Part shown: in pieces, positions 16,964 to 25,405 of the stretch
How positions within the stretch are numbered: the stretch's first letter is position 1
How the letters are laid out: each line of letters opens with the position of its first letter
Origin: Bacteroidales bacterium
Lineage (GTDB): Bacteria > Bacteroidota > Bacteroidia > Bacteroidales > Paludibacteraceae
Length of the DNA: 64,000 nucleotides
Direction of reading: 5' to 3'
Assembly: GCA_012837685.1 (NCBI GenBank)
Contig: DUQS01000068.1
Location: 1 to 64,000 of the forward strand
Notes under the pieces: generated by a model
The model's database searches: none
What the model was told of the DNA's origin: nothing
Seen by the model: only the letters and a program-made list of their open reading frames with translations
Translations under genes and position numbers: made by a program

Positions 16964-17638
16964 ATGGCAAATATGCGTTTATCATTTACCCGAATTATAG
17001 TATCTGTTTCGTTGTTGTTAGCAACGGTGTTTGCCTTTGCCGCCAACGATACAACTTTCACAAAATACAAGTCACAAGAATTTGTAACGTACGGCTTTGT
17101 TCGCGTTAATTCGTCGCTAACAACTGCTGATGCAGTAGTCGATGATCTGATTGCCGATTTTAGAGGCGACCCTGAACTGCTTTTTGAATGGGCACTCAAA
17201 GGACTCGGAAGGCAGGAAGAAGCTAAAAAAAATGAGTTGGTACTGGCTTTGAAAGAGACGACACTTGACAAAATGACAGGAGTTTTTCGTATTTTGTCAG
17301 ATGTTATGATAGCCGACAAGGTTGTGGCACGAGATATAGTAATAGAGGGAGATATGATTAAAACCAAAAACGCCGATGGGTCGCTAAATGTGAAAATAAG
17401 CATCCATAAATCGAATTTTCTTATTAAAAAAGCCCATGGCACGTTTTTTGTCCTTCCTCAAAAAGTCGGTTTCTTGTATGTGATGCGAGTGAATGTTACG
17501 TTCAATTGGTTTTTCAATCTGTTCATCACGCAGCGCAGATATGCGGATTTGATAGAATGGCGTATCACGGGATTTTTGAACAACATGAAGCAGGAAACCG
17601 AACGAAGGTTACTATTTGAAAATAAAGGAATAAAATAG
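16964..17638 (+). CDS. Exported protein of unknown function
   Basis: 224 residues with a signal peptide (FTRIIVSVSLLLATVFAFA, cleavage near residue 27). The mature chain is mixed helix and strand, with a positively charged C-terminal helix (NNMKQETERRLLFENKGIK). I do not recognise a domain. A start at ATG 16964 or at the next ATG four codons later is possible. It follows DUF4270 by 31 bp and ends 3 bp before clpC, so it is probably co-transcribed with the protease regulator gene. Confidence 0.75.
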   Translation: MANMRLSFTRIIVSVSLLLATVFAFAANDTTFTKYKSQEFVTYGFVRVNSSLTTADAVVDDLIADFRGDPELLFEWALKGLGRQEEAKKNELVLALKETTLDKMTGVFRILSDVMIADKVVARDIVIEGDMIKTKNADGSLNVKISIHKSNFLIKKAHGTFFVLPQKVGFLYVMRVNVTFNWFFNLFITQRRYADLIEWRITGFLNNMKQETERRLLFENKGIK

Positions 17639-17641
17639 AAG

Positions 17642-20125
17642 ATGGAAAAATATTATTCGGAAGCATTACGGAAAGTCCTTTCTTTCAGCAAAGAAGAGGC
17701 CGGACGCTTGGATAACGACTATATCGGTGCGGAACATTTCCTGTTGGCTATGTTGCGTCAGGACGATGGCGGTGCGATTGTCGCATTAAGTCGTTTGGAT
17801 GCCGATTTACAATTAATAAAAGAGAAAGTAGAGGCGCAAGTGCGCGCAAAGCATATCAATGACCGCATGTCGTTTCAATTATTGGAATCTGCCGATAAAA
17901 TATTGAAAATCATGCGTTTGGAAGCTCGTTCGCTCAAAACGGAAGTGGCAGATACCGAACATCTTTTGTTGGCTATATTGAAAGAAAGAAACAATGTGGC
18001 TGCCGATGTGCTGAACATGTTGGGAGTTACCTACGACAGTATTAAGGATTTATTGGTGAAAAAAACCGATTTTTATATGGGTTCTGTTTCCAACGATGAA
18101 GACGACTTTGAAGACGAAAAACCTGTTTCTCAGGATATTAAAAAAGTTTCATCGTCGGAAGGCAGCGATACGCCTGTGCTCGATAATTTTGGAAAGGACA
18201 TTACCAGATTGGCAATGGAGGATAAATTGGATCCTATTGTTGGCAGGGAAAAAGAGATAGAGCGTGTTGTACAGATTTTGAGCCGTCGTAAAAAAAATAA
18301 TCCGGTGCTGATTGGTGAACCGGGCGTTGGTAAATCGGCTATAGCCGAAGGTTTGGCTTTGCGCATCGTGCAACGTCGCGTGTCGCGAGTGTTGTTCGAC
18401 AAACGCATCATTTCGTTGGATATGGCTTCTGTAGTGGCAGGAACAAAATACCGCGGACAGTTCGAAGAACGCATCAAAGCCATTTTAAACGAATTGGAGA
18501 AAAATCCGAACATCATTCTGTTTATCGATGAAGTACATACCATTGTGGGTGCGGGAGGCGCATCGGGTTCGTTGGATGCTGCCAATATGCTGAAACCGGC
18601 TTTGGCGCGTGGCGATATACAATGTATCGGAGCGACTACGCTCAACGAATACCGTCAAAGCATTGAAAAAGATGGTGCGTTGGAGCGCCGTTTCCAAAAA
18701 ATATTGGTAGAGCCTACTACAGCAGATGAAACATTGCAAATTTTGCAAAATATAAAATCGCGCTACGAAGACCACCATCAAGTTATTTATACTCCTGAGG
18801 CTCTCGAAGTGTGTGTCAAATTGTCGGAGCGTTACCTTACCGACCGCTGTTTCCCCGATAAAGCTATCGATGTGATGGACGAAGTTGGTGCACGGGTACA
18901 CATTACCAATATAAAAGTGCCCGCCGATATAGAGGAATTGGAACAAGCTATTGACCAAGCTAACCGACAGAAATTGGAAGCCGTAAAATCGCAAAATTAC
19001 GAATTGGCAGCCGATTTTCGCGATAAAGCAAAACAAAAGACAGAAGAACTCGAAAAAGCAAAACAAAAATGGTTGGCAGAATCGTGTTACAACAAAACCG
19101 TTATTGATGTAGATACGGTTGCCGAAACGGTTGCGATGATGTCGGGAATTCCGGTACAACGCATTGCGCAGTCCGAAGGTCTTCGCTTGTTGAAAATGAA
19201 AAGTGCGTTGCAAAATCAGGTTATTGGACAAGATGAAGCTGTCGCTAAAGTCGTTAAGTCAATACAGCGCAATAGGGTAGGTCTCAAAGACAAAAATAAA
19301 CCGATTGGCACATTCATATTTTTAGGACCTACAGGAGTCGGTAAAACACTGTTAGCTAAAAAGTTGGCGGAATATATGTTCGATAGTCAAGAGGCTATTA
19401 TTCGTGTGGATATGAGCGAATATATGGAAAAATTCAGTGTGTCGCGCCTTGTTGGTGCGCCCCCCGGATATGTGGGTTACGAAGAGGGCGGTCAACTGAC
19501 CGAACAGGTGCGCCGTAAACCTTATTCCATTCTGTTATTCGACGAAATCGAAAAAGCCCATTCTGATGTGTTCAATCTGTTGCTTCAAGTGCTCGACGAA
19601 GGCTTTTTAACGGATAGTTTGGGACGAAAAATAGATTTTAAAAATACCGTTATTATTATGACGTCCAATGTCGGTACTCGTCAGTTGAAAGATTTTGGAA
19701 AAGGTGTCGGTTTTGCGCTGCCCAATGCTTCATCGGACATGGACAAGCAATACGTTCACGGCGTGTTACAAAAAGCGTTGAACAAGACCTTTTCACCCGA
19801 ATTTCTGAACCGTATTGACGATGTTATTATGTTTGACCAACTTTCTCGCGAATCCATCTTTAAAATTATCGATTTGGAATTGGACGCTTTGTATAAACGT
19901 ATTGCTGACTTGAATTTTAAGTTGGAATTGAGCGATGCGTCTAAAGACTTTTTGGTAGAGAAAGGTTACGATGTTCAATTTGGAGCAAGACCGTTGAAAC
20001 GCGCCATACAGAAATATGTGGAAGATATGTTGGTTGATGCTTTGCTCGAATCGAAAATAGCAGCCGGAAGCACTGTGAAAATTGATGTGGACACAGAAAA
20101 AGAAAAACTCTATATTGTGGAATAA
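17642..20125 (+). CDS. clpC: AAA+ unfoldase ClpC
   Basis: 827 residues. Two Clp N-repeats (about 1-145), AAA domain 1 with Walker A GEPGVGKS at 225-232, a middle coiled coil containing a UVR-like motif (QNYELAADFRDKAKQKTEEL), and AAA domain 2 with GPTGVGKT at about 562-569. The short middle domain with UVR motif marks ClpC and not ClpB. It feeds unfolded substrates to ClpP, which is not encoded here. The gene carries inside its end the promoter of the next gene. Confidence 0.95.
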   Translation: MEKYYSEALRKVLSFSKEEAGRLDNDYIGAEHFLLAMLRQDDGGAIVALSRLDADLQLIKEKVEAQVRAKHINDRMSFQLLESADKILKIMRLEARSLKTEVADTEHLLLAILKERNNVAADVLNMLGVTYDSIKDLLVKKTDFYMGSVSNDEDDFEDEKPVSQDIKKVSSSEGSDTPVLDNFGKDITRLAMEDKLDPIVGREKEIERVVQILSRRKKNNPVLIGEPGVGKSAIAEGLALRIVQRRVSRVLFDKRIISLDMASVVAGTKYRGQFEERIKAILNELEKNPNIILFIDEVHTIVGAGGASGSLDAANMLKPALARGDIQCIGATTLNEYRQSIEKDGALERRFQKILVEPTTADETLQILQNIKSRYEDHHQVIYTPEALEVCVKLSERYLTDRCFPDKAIDVMDEVGARVHITNIKVPADIEELEQAIDQANRQKLEAVKSQNYELAADFRDKAKQKTEELEKAKQKWLAESCYNKTVIDVDTVAETVAMMSGIPVQRIAQSEGLRLLKMKSALQNQVIGQDEAVAKVVKSIQRNRVGLKDKNKPIGTFIFLGPTGVGKTLLAKKLAEYMFDSQEAIIRVDMSEYMEKFSVSRLVGAPPGYVGYEEGGQLTEQVRRKPYSILLFDEIEKAHSDVFNLLLQVLDEGFLTDSLGRKIDFKNTVIIMTSNVGTRQLKDFGKGVGFALPNASSDMDKQYVHGVLQKALNKTFSPEFLNRIDDVIMFDQLSRESIFKIIDLELDALYKRIADLNFKLELSDASKDFLVEKGYDVQFGARPLKRAIQKYVEDMLVDALLESKIAAGSTVKIDVDTEKEKLYIVE

Positions 20126-20145
20126 AACAAAAAGCAGTATCTTTG
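20115..20145 (+). promoter_or_regulatory. Promoter of the DegT gene, inside the clpC end
   Basis: TTG (20115-20117), 20 bases, TATCTTTG (20138-20145). The -7 box lies between the clpC stop and the next ATG at 20164, which also argues against the TTG at 20143 as a start. Confidence 0.65.
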
Positions 20146-20163
20146 CAAATTCAAAATAAGGGT

Positions 20164-21297
20164 ATGAAAAAAATTCAAATGGTTGATTTGTTCAGCCAAT
20201 ACCAAAAAATCAAGAACGAGGTTGATGCCGGAATTCAAGAGGTTTTAAACACAACTACTTTTATCAAAGGCGGTAAAGTGAACGAATTTCAGGCTAACTT
20301 GGAAAAATACCTTGGCGTTAAACACGTTATTCCCGTTGGCAATGGCACCGATGCTCTGCAAATTGCATTAATGGCGCTGGATTTGAAACCCGGCGATGAA
20401 GTAATTACCCCGACATTCACGTTTATTGCTACTGCCGAAGTGGTTGCTCTTTTGGGACTTACCCCCGTAGTTGTAGATGTCGATTTCGATACGTTTAATA
20501 TTGATATAGAAGCGGTTAAACGTGCCATAACGCCTAAAACCAAAGCCATAGTGCCGGTGCATCTGTTTGGTCAAAATGCCGATATGGAAGCCATTTTGGA
20601 GTTGGCACGCGAACACAATTTGTTTGTTGTAGAAGATGCCTGCCAGTCGATAGGTTCCGAATATATTTTTAAAAACGGTAAAACCGTTAAATCGGGTTGC
20701 ATAGGCGATATTGGTTGCACGTCTTTTTTCCCGTCGAAAAACTTGGGTTGCTACGGCGACGGCGGTGCTATTTTTACCAACAACGATGAATTGGCTGCAA
20801 AAATGTCTGCCATAGCCAACCATGGTATGGTGGTGCGTTACTATCACGATATGGTAGGTGTCAATTCGCGTTTAGACAGCATTCAAGCTGCGGTGTTGGA
20901 TGTAAAACTGCCACTTCTCGATAGTTACATAAAAGCCCGCCAAAAAGCGGCTACTGCTTACAATGCGGCTTTTGCCGATTGCAAAAAAATGATACTTCCC
21001 GTTGTGTCGGCATTTACCACGCATGCGTATCATCAATATACAATCAAATTAGTAGATGTCAATCGCGATAAACTGCGCCAAATTTTGGCTGACAAAGGAA
21101 TTCCGGCTATGATTTATTATCCGGTGCCGTTGCATTTGCAAAAAGCTTATCAAGATTCGCGTTACAAAGCGGGCGATTTCCCTGTTGCGGAAAAATTGGC
21201 GGCGTGCGTATTGTCGTTGCCGATGCACACCGAATTGGACGATGAACAAATGGCTTACATTACCGAAAATGTGCTGTCGGCTATAGAAGTGTGTTAA
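20164..21297 (+). CDS. DegT/DnrJ/EryC1 family PLP aminotransferase
   Basis: 377 residues from the ATG at 20164 (MKKIQMVDLFSQYQKIK), the normal family start. Sugar aminotransferases of this type transfer an amino group to keto sugars for surface polysaccharides. The PLP lysine is K192 in SFFPSKNLGCYGDGGA, and the cofactor-binding VEDACQSIG and NGTDALQIAL motifs are present. The close resemblance to WlbE/PglE-like enzymes is an impression only. No glycan-biosynthesis neighbours are present, so the substrate is open. It is a single-gene unit ahead of tRNA-Lys. Confidence 0.9.
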   Translation: MKKIQMVDLFSQYQKIKNEVDAGIQEVLNTTTFIKGGKVNEFQANLEKYLGVKHVIPVGNGTDALQIALMALDLKPGDEVITPTFTFIATAEVVALLGLTPVVVDVDFDTFNIDIEAVKRAITPKTKAIVPVHLFGQNADMEAILELAREHNLFVVEDACQSIGSEYIFKNGKTVKSGCIGDIGCTSFFPSKNLGCYGDGGAIFTNNDELAAKMSAIANHGMVVRYYHDMVGVNSRLDSIQAAVLDVKLPLLDSYIKARQKAATAYNAAFADCKKMILPVVSAFTTHAYHQYTIKLVDVNRDKLRQILADKGIPAMIYYPVPLHLQKAYQDSRYKAGDFPVAEKLAACVLSLPMHTELDDEQMAYITENVLSAIEVC

Positions 21298-21306
21298 AAT
21301 AGAGAT

Positions 21307-21379
21307 GTATCCGTAGCTCAGTCGGTAGAGCAATTGACTCTTAATCAATGGGTCGTGGGTTCGAATCCCACCGGGTATA
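21307..21379 (+). tRNA. tRNA-Lys (anticodon CTT)
   Basis: Acceptor GTATCCG/CGGGTAT (two wobble pairs), D-arm GCTCAGTCGGTAGAGC, anticodon stem ATTGA/TCAAT with loop CTCTTAA (anticodon CTT), T-arm GTGGGTTCGAATCCCAC. CCA is not encoded. It starts only 9 bp after the DegT-family gene, so the two may be co-transcribed. Confidence 0.95.
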
Positions 21380-21385
21380 CAAAGG

Positions 21386-21415
21386 GCTTGCAATCAATCG
21401 ATTGCAAGCTCTTTT
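21386..21415 (+). terminator. Terminator after tRNA-Lys
   Basis: GCTTGCAATC (21386-21395) and GATTGCAAGC (21400-21409) around AATC, followed by TCTTTTT. Confidence 0.9.
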
Positions 21416-21592
21416 TATCAGTTAGGGGGCAAATTATGATATGTTTTGAAAAACAAAGATAATTAGATATGGACTGTAATTCTGTAGATAATATTGACAG
21501 AATTTGTAAAAAATATAGTAGCTATTGTGATATTATTACAAAAAGATCTGTGACGTTACAATTTGCGTTACGGATATTTTTTTACTAAAAAA

Positions 21593-21623
21593 TTTGGTAT
21601 ATAAAAAAAAAGTTGTAATTTTG
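21593..21623 (+). promoter_or_regulatory. Promoter of the NYN-domain gene
   Basis: TTTG (21593-21596), 19 bases, TAATTTTG (21616-21623): an exact match to the Bacteroidetes consensus. The expected transcript start near 21630 gives a leader of about 80 bases. The 170 bases between the tRNA terminator and this promoter show no gene. Confidence 0.82.
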
Positions 21624-21638
21624 CATAAACTTAATAGC

Positions 21639-21699
21639 GCCTTCAGCAAAGTCCATTCATTTCTAAATAACGAATGTGCCTACCTGAAGGCCATTTTTT
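21639..21699 (+). promoter_or_regulatory. Leader hairpin with T-run before the NYN gene
   Basis: Outer stem GCCTTCAG (21639-21646) with CTGAAGGC (21684-21691). Inner stem CATTC (21654-21658) with GAATG (21672-21676), extended by TT/AA beyond one mismatch. A CATTTTTT run follows at once, as in intrinsic terminators. It lies wholly between the promoter and the ATG at 21710, so it could work as an attenuator or as a target for the gene product. Confidence 0.65.
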
Positions 21700-21709
21700 A
21701 TTGTATATT

Positions 21710-22450
21710 ATGATCAAGAATAACACAAAAAAACAACAAAGTGATTCAACCTATCAGTCTACACCTATTAAAGTAGCAGTATTAGTTGATGGAGGTTATT
21801 TTATTAAACGGTATAATGTTTTATACAATACAAAAAAAAATAAAACACCTATAGATATTGTACAAGATTTATATTATATCGCTCATTCTCATGTAGGTAA
21901 CAATAACTATCTGTATCGTATTTTTTTCTACGATTGTGAACCGTTTGCTAAAAAAGTTCATAATCCAATTTCAAAGAAATGTATTGATTTTTCGAAAACA
22001 CCCGAAGCAGAGCGTCAACGGCAAATTTTTGAAGAGTTAAAAAGGAAAAGGAAGGTAGCTCTTCGTCTTGGAACACTTAAAGATTGTCGTAGTTGGAATA
22101 TCTATCCATCTATACTTAAAAAATTATTGTCTAAAGAAATAACAATAGATAAAATTACTGAAAAAGATGTTTATTATTCTTTACGTCAAAAGGGTATTGA
22201 TATGAAAATTGCTGTAGACATCACATCATTGGCGCTTAAAAGGTTTGTTGACAAGATAGTCTTAATTGCTGGTGATTCAGATTTTGTTCCTGCAGCTAAA
22301 TTAGCACGTCGTGAAGGTATTGATTTTGTTCTTGATCCAATGCATTCTAACCATATTGAAAGTTCATTATATGAACATATTGATGGCTTAAAAAGTATAC
22401 CACTTCCTAAAAAAAAAGAAATAACAACTTATTTGGCGCAAGTTTACTAA
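21710..22450 (+). CDS. NYN-domain (PIN-like) protein
   Basis: 246 residues from the ATG at 21710. The NYN/DUF88 fold, a predicted RNase related to PIN domains, is shown by VAVLVDGGYFIKRYN with its first acidic residue, KIAVDITSLAL, and LIAGDSDFVPAAKLARREG with the GDSDF acidic pair. The C-terminus (HSNHIESSLYEHIDGL) is also family-like. The first 20 residues are basic and polar. Base composition is AT-rich compared with nearby core genes. It is preceded by a strong promoter and a hairpin leader; it may act on its own transcript, but that is inference. Confidence 0.88.
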   Translation: MIKNNTKKQQSDSTYQSTPIKVAVLVDGGYFIKRYNVLYNTKKNKTPIDIVQDLYYIAHSHVGNNNYLYRIFFYDCEPFAKKVHNPISKKCIDFSKTPEAERQRQIFEELKRKRKVALRLGTLKDCRSWNIYPSILKKLLSKEITIDKITEKDVYYSLRQKGIDMKIAVDITSLALKRFVDKIVLIAGDSDFVPAAKLARREGIDFVLDPMHSNHIESSLYEHIDGLKSIPLPKKKEITTYLAQVY

Positions 22451-22490
22451 CTTGTGCTAATTTTATACCGGAGAGGTTTTTAAAAAAGTT

Positions 22491-22964
22491 TTATACAAGT
22501 TTAAATCGTACGCGCCAAACGCCATTGGTATAGGTGTGGCTGATAATTTTAAAAGTGCCGATTTCCGATGTGTTGGCAATGTGTGCGCCAATACAGGCGC
22601 AGATGTCGTAATTGCCTATTTGGATTAAACGTATAGTTTCGTGTGCATTGTCGGGAAGTTTACTCAAATCGACCAAATCCGCAGCATCTTGATACGTGGT
22701 TAAATCCTCATAAACAGTCAGATGCGAATTAATAACATCATTCACGCGATTTTCAATTTCGGTAATTTGCGCTTCGGTGGGCGCAGCTGCCAAAAGGTAA
22801 TCGCATTTGCTCTTTTTACGCTCAATGTGGCTGTTGCGCGAGCGCGGGCAACCGAACATTCGCACCATAGTTTGGTTTAGAATATGTTCGGTGGTATGCA
22901 TTGGCGCAAGTGCGTCATTTTGAAACTTGGTTTTTGCCGCATTTGTAAAATTGTTCTGTTCCAT
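22491..22964 (-). CDS. AlaX-like tRNA editing domain protein
   Basis: 157 residues from the ATG at 22964 (MEQNNFTNAAKTKF); an ATG 11 codons upstream is also open but gives a poor start. The protein matches the second additional domain of alanyl/threonyl-tRNA synthetases: HTTEHIL (HxxxH) and CIGAHIANTSEIG (CxxxH) supply the zinc ligands of the editing site, so it should hydrolyse mischarged tRNA in trans. It also has the CPRSRNSH and CDYLL elements. It converges with the NYN gene. Confidence 0.85.
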   Translation of the reverse strand: MEQNNFTNAAKTKFQNDALAPMHTTEHILNQTMVRMFGCPRSRNSHIERKKSKCDYLLAAAPTEAQITEIENRVNDVINSHLTVYEDLTTYQDAADLVDLSKLPDNAHETIRLIQIGNYDICACIGAHIANTSEIGTFKIISHTYTNGVWRVRFKLV

Positions 22965-23030
22965 TTTTCCATGTTTAAGTGATAGGCAAATGTACAAAAA
23001 TTACATCTGAAATTAAAACTGCGCAATCAT

Positions 23031-23061
23031 TTTGTTTGAAAGAATAATCTCTGTACCTTTG
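23031..23061 (+). promoter_or_regulatory. Promoter of the TonB-receptor transcription unit
   Basis: TTTG (23031-23034), 19 bases, TACCTTTG (23054-23061): an exact consensus match. It is the only good promoter seen between the divergent editing-protein gene and the receptor gene at 23454. Confidence 0.8.
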
Positions 23062-23074
23062 CAGCCGATTTTCA

Positions 23075-23428
23075 ATGTTTATGCATAAACTCAGTACGTC
23101 ATCATTGTCGGTTATCCGATTTCGCCGTTATAGCCGTAAAGCTTACGCCGTATTTTGCTCGTTGCATCGCCATGTAACTATCGGGCATCTTGCGTGCGAA
23201 ATTGCCGACAGACAATTGAAAAAATCTAACGTTGCCTGCCAAATTGCTGATTACGACTGTTTTGATGGCAGCGAAAATCCATTGGAAACGTTCCCCGAAG
23301 AGGAAAATTTTGCCTTTTTACAACTGCCTGTTGTTAATGTTACTACACGAAATGAAGTTGCTGCTGCTGCGGTAGCGCATCTTATTGTATATTCATTTTT
23401 AAGCTATCGGCACTTTTGTGGTCGGTAG
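23075..23428 (+). CDS. Small leader protein upstream of a TonB-dependent receptor
   Basis: 117 residues, no signal peptide. The N-terminal block FRRYSRKAYAVFCSLHRHV followed by TIGHLACEIAD is reminiscent of short proteins that I recall in front of TonB-dependent receptors in other Bacteroidales; the rest is acidic and unremarkable. The second in-frame ATG is two codons in. The stop codon (23426-23428) lies inside the 3' arm of an intrinsic terminator, 25 bp before the receptor gene. This suggests that its translation could open that hairpin. Its own biochemical function is unknown. Confidence 0.65.
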   Translation: MFMHKLSTSSLSVIRFRRYSRKAYAVFCSLHRHVTIGHLACEIADRQLKKSNVACQIADYDCFDGSENPLETFPEEENFAFLQLPVVNVTTRNEVAAAAVAHLIVYSFLSYRHFCGR

Positions 23429-23435
23429 CTTTTTT
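23401..23435 (+). terminator. Intrinsic terminator/attenuator before the TonB receptor
   Basis: 5' arm 23401-23413 (AAGCTATCGGCAC), loop TTTT, 3' arm 23418-23431 (GTGGTCGGTAGCTT), with one bulged G and two G-U pairs, then TTTT. It lies 18 bp before the receptor ATG with no promoter in between, so receptor transcripts must pass it. Confidence 0.8.
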
Positions 23436-23453
23436 ATTTATAATTAGTTTAAA

Positions 23454-25400
23454 ATGAAAAAGTTAGTCTGTTTTATTTTAGGAATTTCGGCATTTGCGGT
23501 TACTGTGGCTACTGCTCAAATGCCATCCGACACTATTCCAATGCACCAACTCGATGAAGTAAACGTGGTGGCTACCGGTAGCCAAGTAGCAAGTGATGCG
23601 CTGTACACAATTATTTCACTGTCGGCTGCCGAAATTGCAACTTTGCCGGTGCAAACTGTCAACGAATTGCTCGATTATTTGCCCGGAGTGGATGTGCGCA
23701 CAAGAGGTGCCAACGGTGTTCAGGCAGATATTTCAATGCGTGGCGGCACTTTCGATGAAGTGCTGATTTTGCTCAATGGCGTGAATACTACCGACCCGCA
23801 AACAGGGCATGCGTCTCTCGATATTCCTATCGAACTGAATATGGTGGAACGCATTGAAGTGCTGAAAGGTACGTCGATGAACTTATTCGGGCTTTCGGCG
23901 TTTAGCGGAGCTATCAATATCATTACCAATACCACTGATAAACGACTTGTAAAAGCTGCCGTAACGGGCGACACATACGGCTCTTTTGCGCCCAATTTGG
24001 GGTTTAACTATTCCACGCGTAAATGGCGTTTTATGGCGTCGGCAAGTTATAACCAATCGAATGGCTACATTAAAAACACGGATTACAAATACGGAAATCT
24101 TTTTTTTCAGAGCGGGTATAGGGATTCGTTACTTGGTAATTGGGATTTTCAAATTGGCGGTCAGCTCAAGCAATTCGGTGCTAATTCGTTTTATTCGTTA
24201 AAGTTTCCCGACCAATTTGAGGCGACAAAGACGCTGATTGCAGCTTTGCGTTGGAATAAGCATTTGGGAGCTTTCGGGCTTGAAGCATCGGCATTTTACC
24301 GCACGCATTACGATAGATTTGAACTTTTTCGTGAAAACGTGGCTGCGTTTCCTTCTTGGTACACGGGACACAATTATCATGTTACCGATGTGGCGGGTGG
24401 AAATGTAAAAGGCGCTTGGTACTCGCGCATCGGCAAGCTGGCTGTTGGTGTTGAATTGCGTAACGAACATATTTTCAGCAATGTGTTGGGCGATTCGTTG
24501 AAAACGCCGCGACAAGTGCCGTTTGCGCCGGACTCTATTCAGTTCATTTTTGCCAAAAATCGTCTGAATATCAATTATTTTGCCGAGCAATCTTTTTTCG
24601 TCGGCAATTTTTCAGCATCGATAGGCTTTTCGGGGAACTACAACACGCTTTTTCGGCATAATTTTGCTTTTGTCGCCAATGTCGGTTATGCGTTTACCAA
24701 AAACGGCAGTCTCTGTCTTAATGTCAATCGTGCGTTGCGTTTGCCGACTTTTACCGATTTGTATTATAAAAGTGCTACCCAGATAGCCAATCCCGAGTTG
24801 ATGCCGGAAGAGAGTCTGACAACGGAAATAAGTTTGCGCTGGGCGGATTACGGTCTGCGTACGACTTTTAACGTCTATTACCGCATGGGACAAAATATTA
24901 TAGACTGGGTTAAAACGCCCGAAGCTGAAAAATGGCAAAGCGTGAACCATACGCGCATAGATGCCGTCGGCGGTGAGGCGGAAATAGGTTACCGTTATGG
25001 GTATTGGTTAAAAAATATCGCTGTGAGTTATGCCTACTGCCATTTGAATAAAAATGCCGGCGAATTGATGTCGAAATATGCGCTCGACTACTTGAAGCAC
25101 AAACTTACGTTCAATTTGGAACACGGAATCTATAAAGGTTTTGGAGCATCGTGGCAATTAATGTACCAAAACAGAACAGGTAACTATTTGGATATCAACG
25201 GCGCAACAATGGCTTATACCCCTGTTTGGTTGTTTGACGGTCGCATTTATTGGAAAAATCCGACAATTAATGTTTTTGTGGAAGGCAGCAATCTGCTGGG
25301 CACGCACTATTACGATTATGGCGGCATTGAGCAGCCCGGACGTTGCATAAAAGCCGGTATCTGCGTTAATTTAAAATTGAACGAAAAAAACAGTAAATGA
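23454..25400 (+). CDS. TonB-dependent outer-membrane receptor (BtuB-like)
   Basis: 648 residues. Signal peptide (1-22), a plug domain starting at the TonB-box-like region LDEVNVVATGSQ with VNELLDYLPGVDVRTRG and SMRGGTFDEVLILLNGV, then a 22-strand-type barrel ending in an aromatic-rich C-terminus with FVEGSNLLGTHYYDYG. It imports a scarce nutrient using the proton motive force relayed by TonB-ExbB-ExbD. The substrate cannot be read from sequence; BtuB-like (cobalamin or iron chelates) is a class label only. No cobalamin-riboswitch core is visible in the 390-base leader. Confidence 0.92.
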   Translation: MKKLVCFILGISAFAVTVATAQMPSDTIPMHQLDEVNVVATGSQVASDALYTIISLSAAEIATLPVQTVNELLDYLPGVDVRTRGANGVQADISMRGGTFDEVLILLNGVNTTDPQTGHASLDIPIELNMVERIEVLKGTSMNLFGLSAFSGAINIITNTTDKRLVKAAVTGDTYGSFAPNLGFNYSTRKWRFMASASYNQSNGYIKNTDYKYGNLFFQSGYRDSLLGNWDFQIGGQLKQFGANSFYSLKFPDQFEATKTLIAALRWNKHLGAFGLEASAFYRTHYDRFELFRENVAAFPSWYTGHNYHVTDVAGGNVKGAWYSRIGKLAVGVELRNEHIFSNVLGDSLKTPRQVPFAPDSIQFIFAKNRLNINYFAEQSFFVGNFSASIGFSGNYNTLFRHNFAFVANVGYAFTKNGSLCLNVNRALRLPTFTDLYYKSATQIANPELMPEESLTTEISLRWADYGLRTTFNVYYRMGQNIIDWVKTPEAEKWQSVNHTRIDAVGGEAEIGYRYGYWLKNIAVSYAYCHLNKNAGELMSKYALDYLKHKLTFNLEHGIYKGFGASWQLMYQNRTGNYLDINGATMAYTPVWLFDGRIYWKNPTINVFVEGSNLLGTHYYDYGGIEQPGRCIKAGICVNLKLNEKNSK

Positions 25401-25405
25401 GGTTT

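Noticed and set aside
20143-20163. TTG start giving a seven-residue extension of the DegT protein
   Set aside because: The TTG is part of the TATCTTTG promoter box, and the ATG at 20164 is the family start.
23062-23453. Cobalamin riboswitch in the TonB-receptor leader
   Set aside because: The conserved core segments of the cobalamin riboswitch (GCCACTG and the GGGAA-type box) are not seen.
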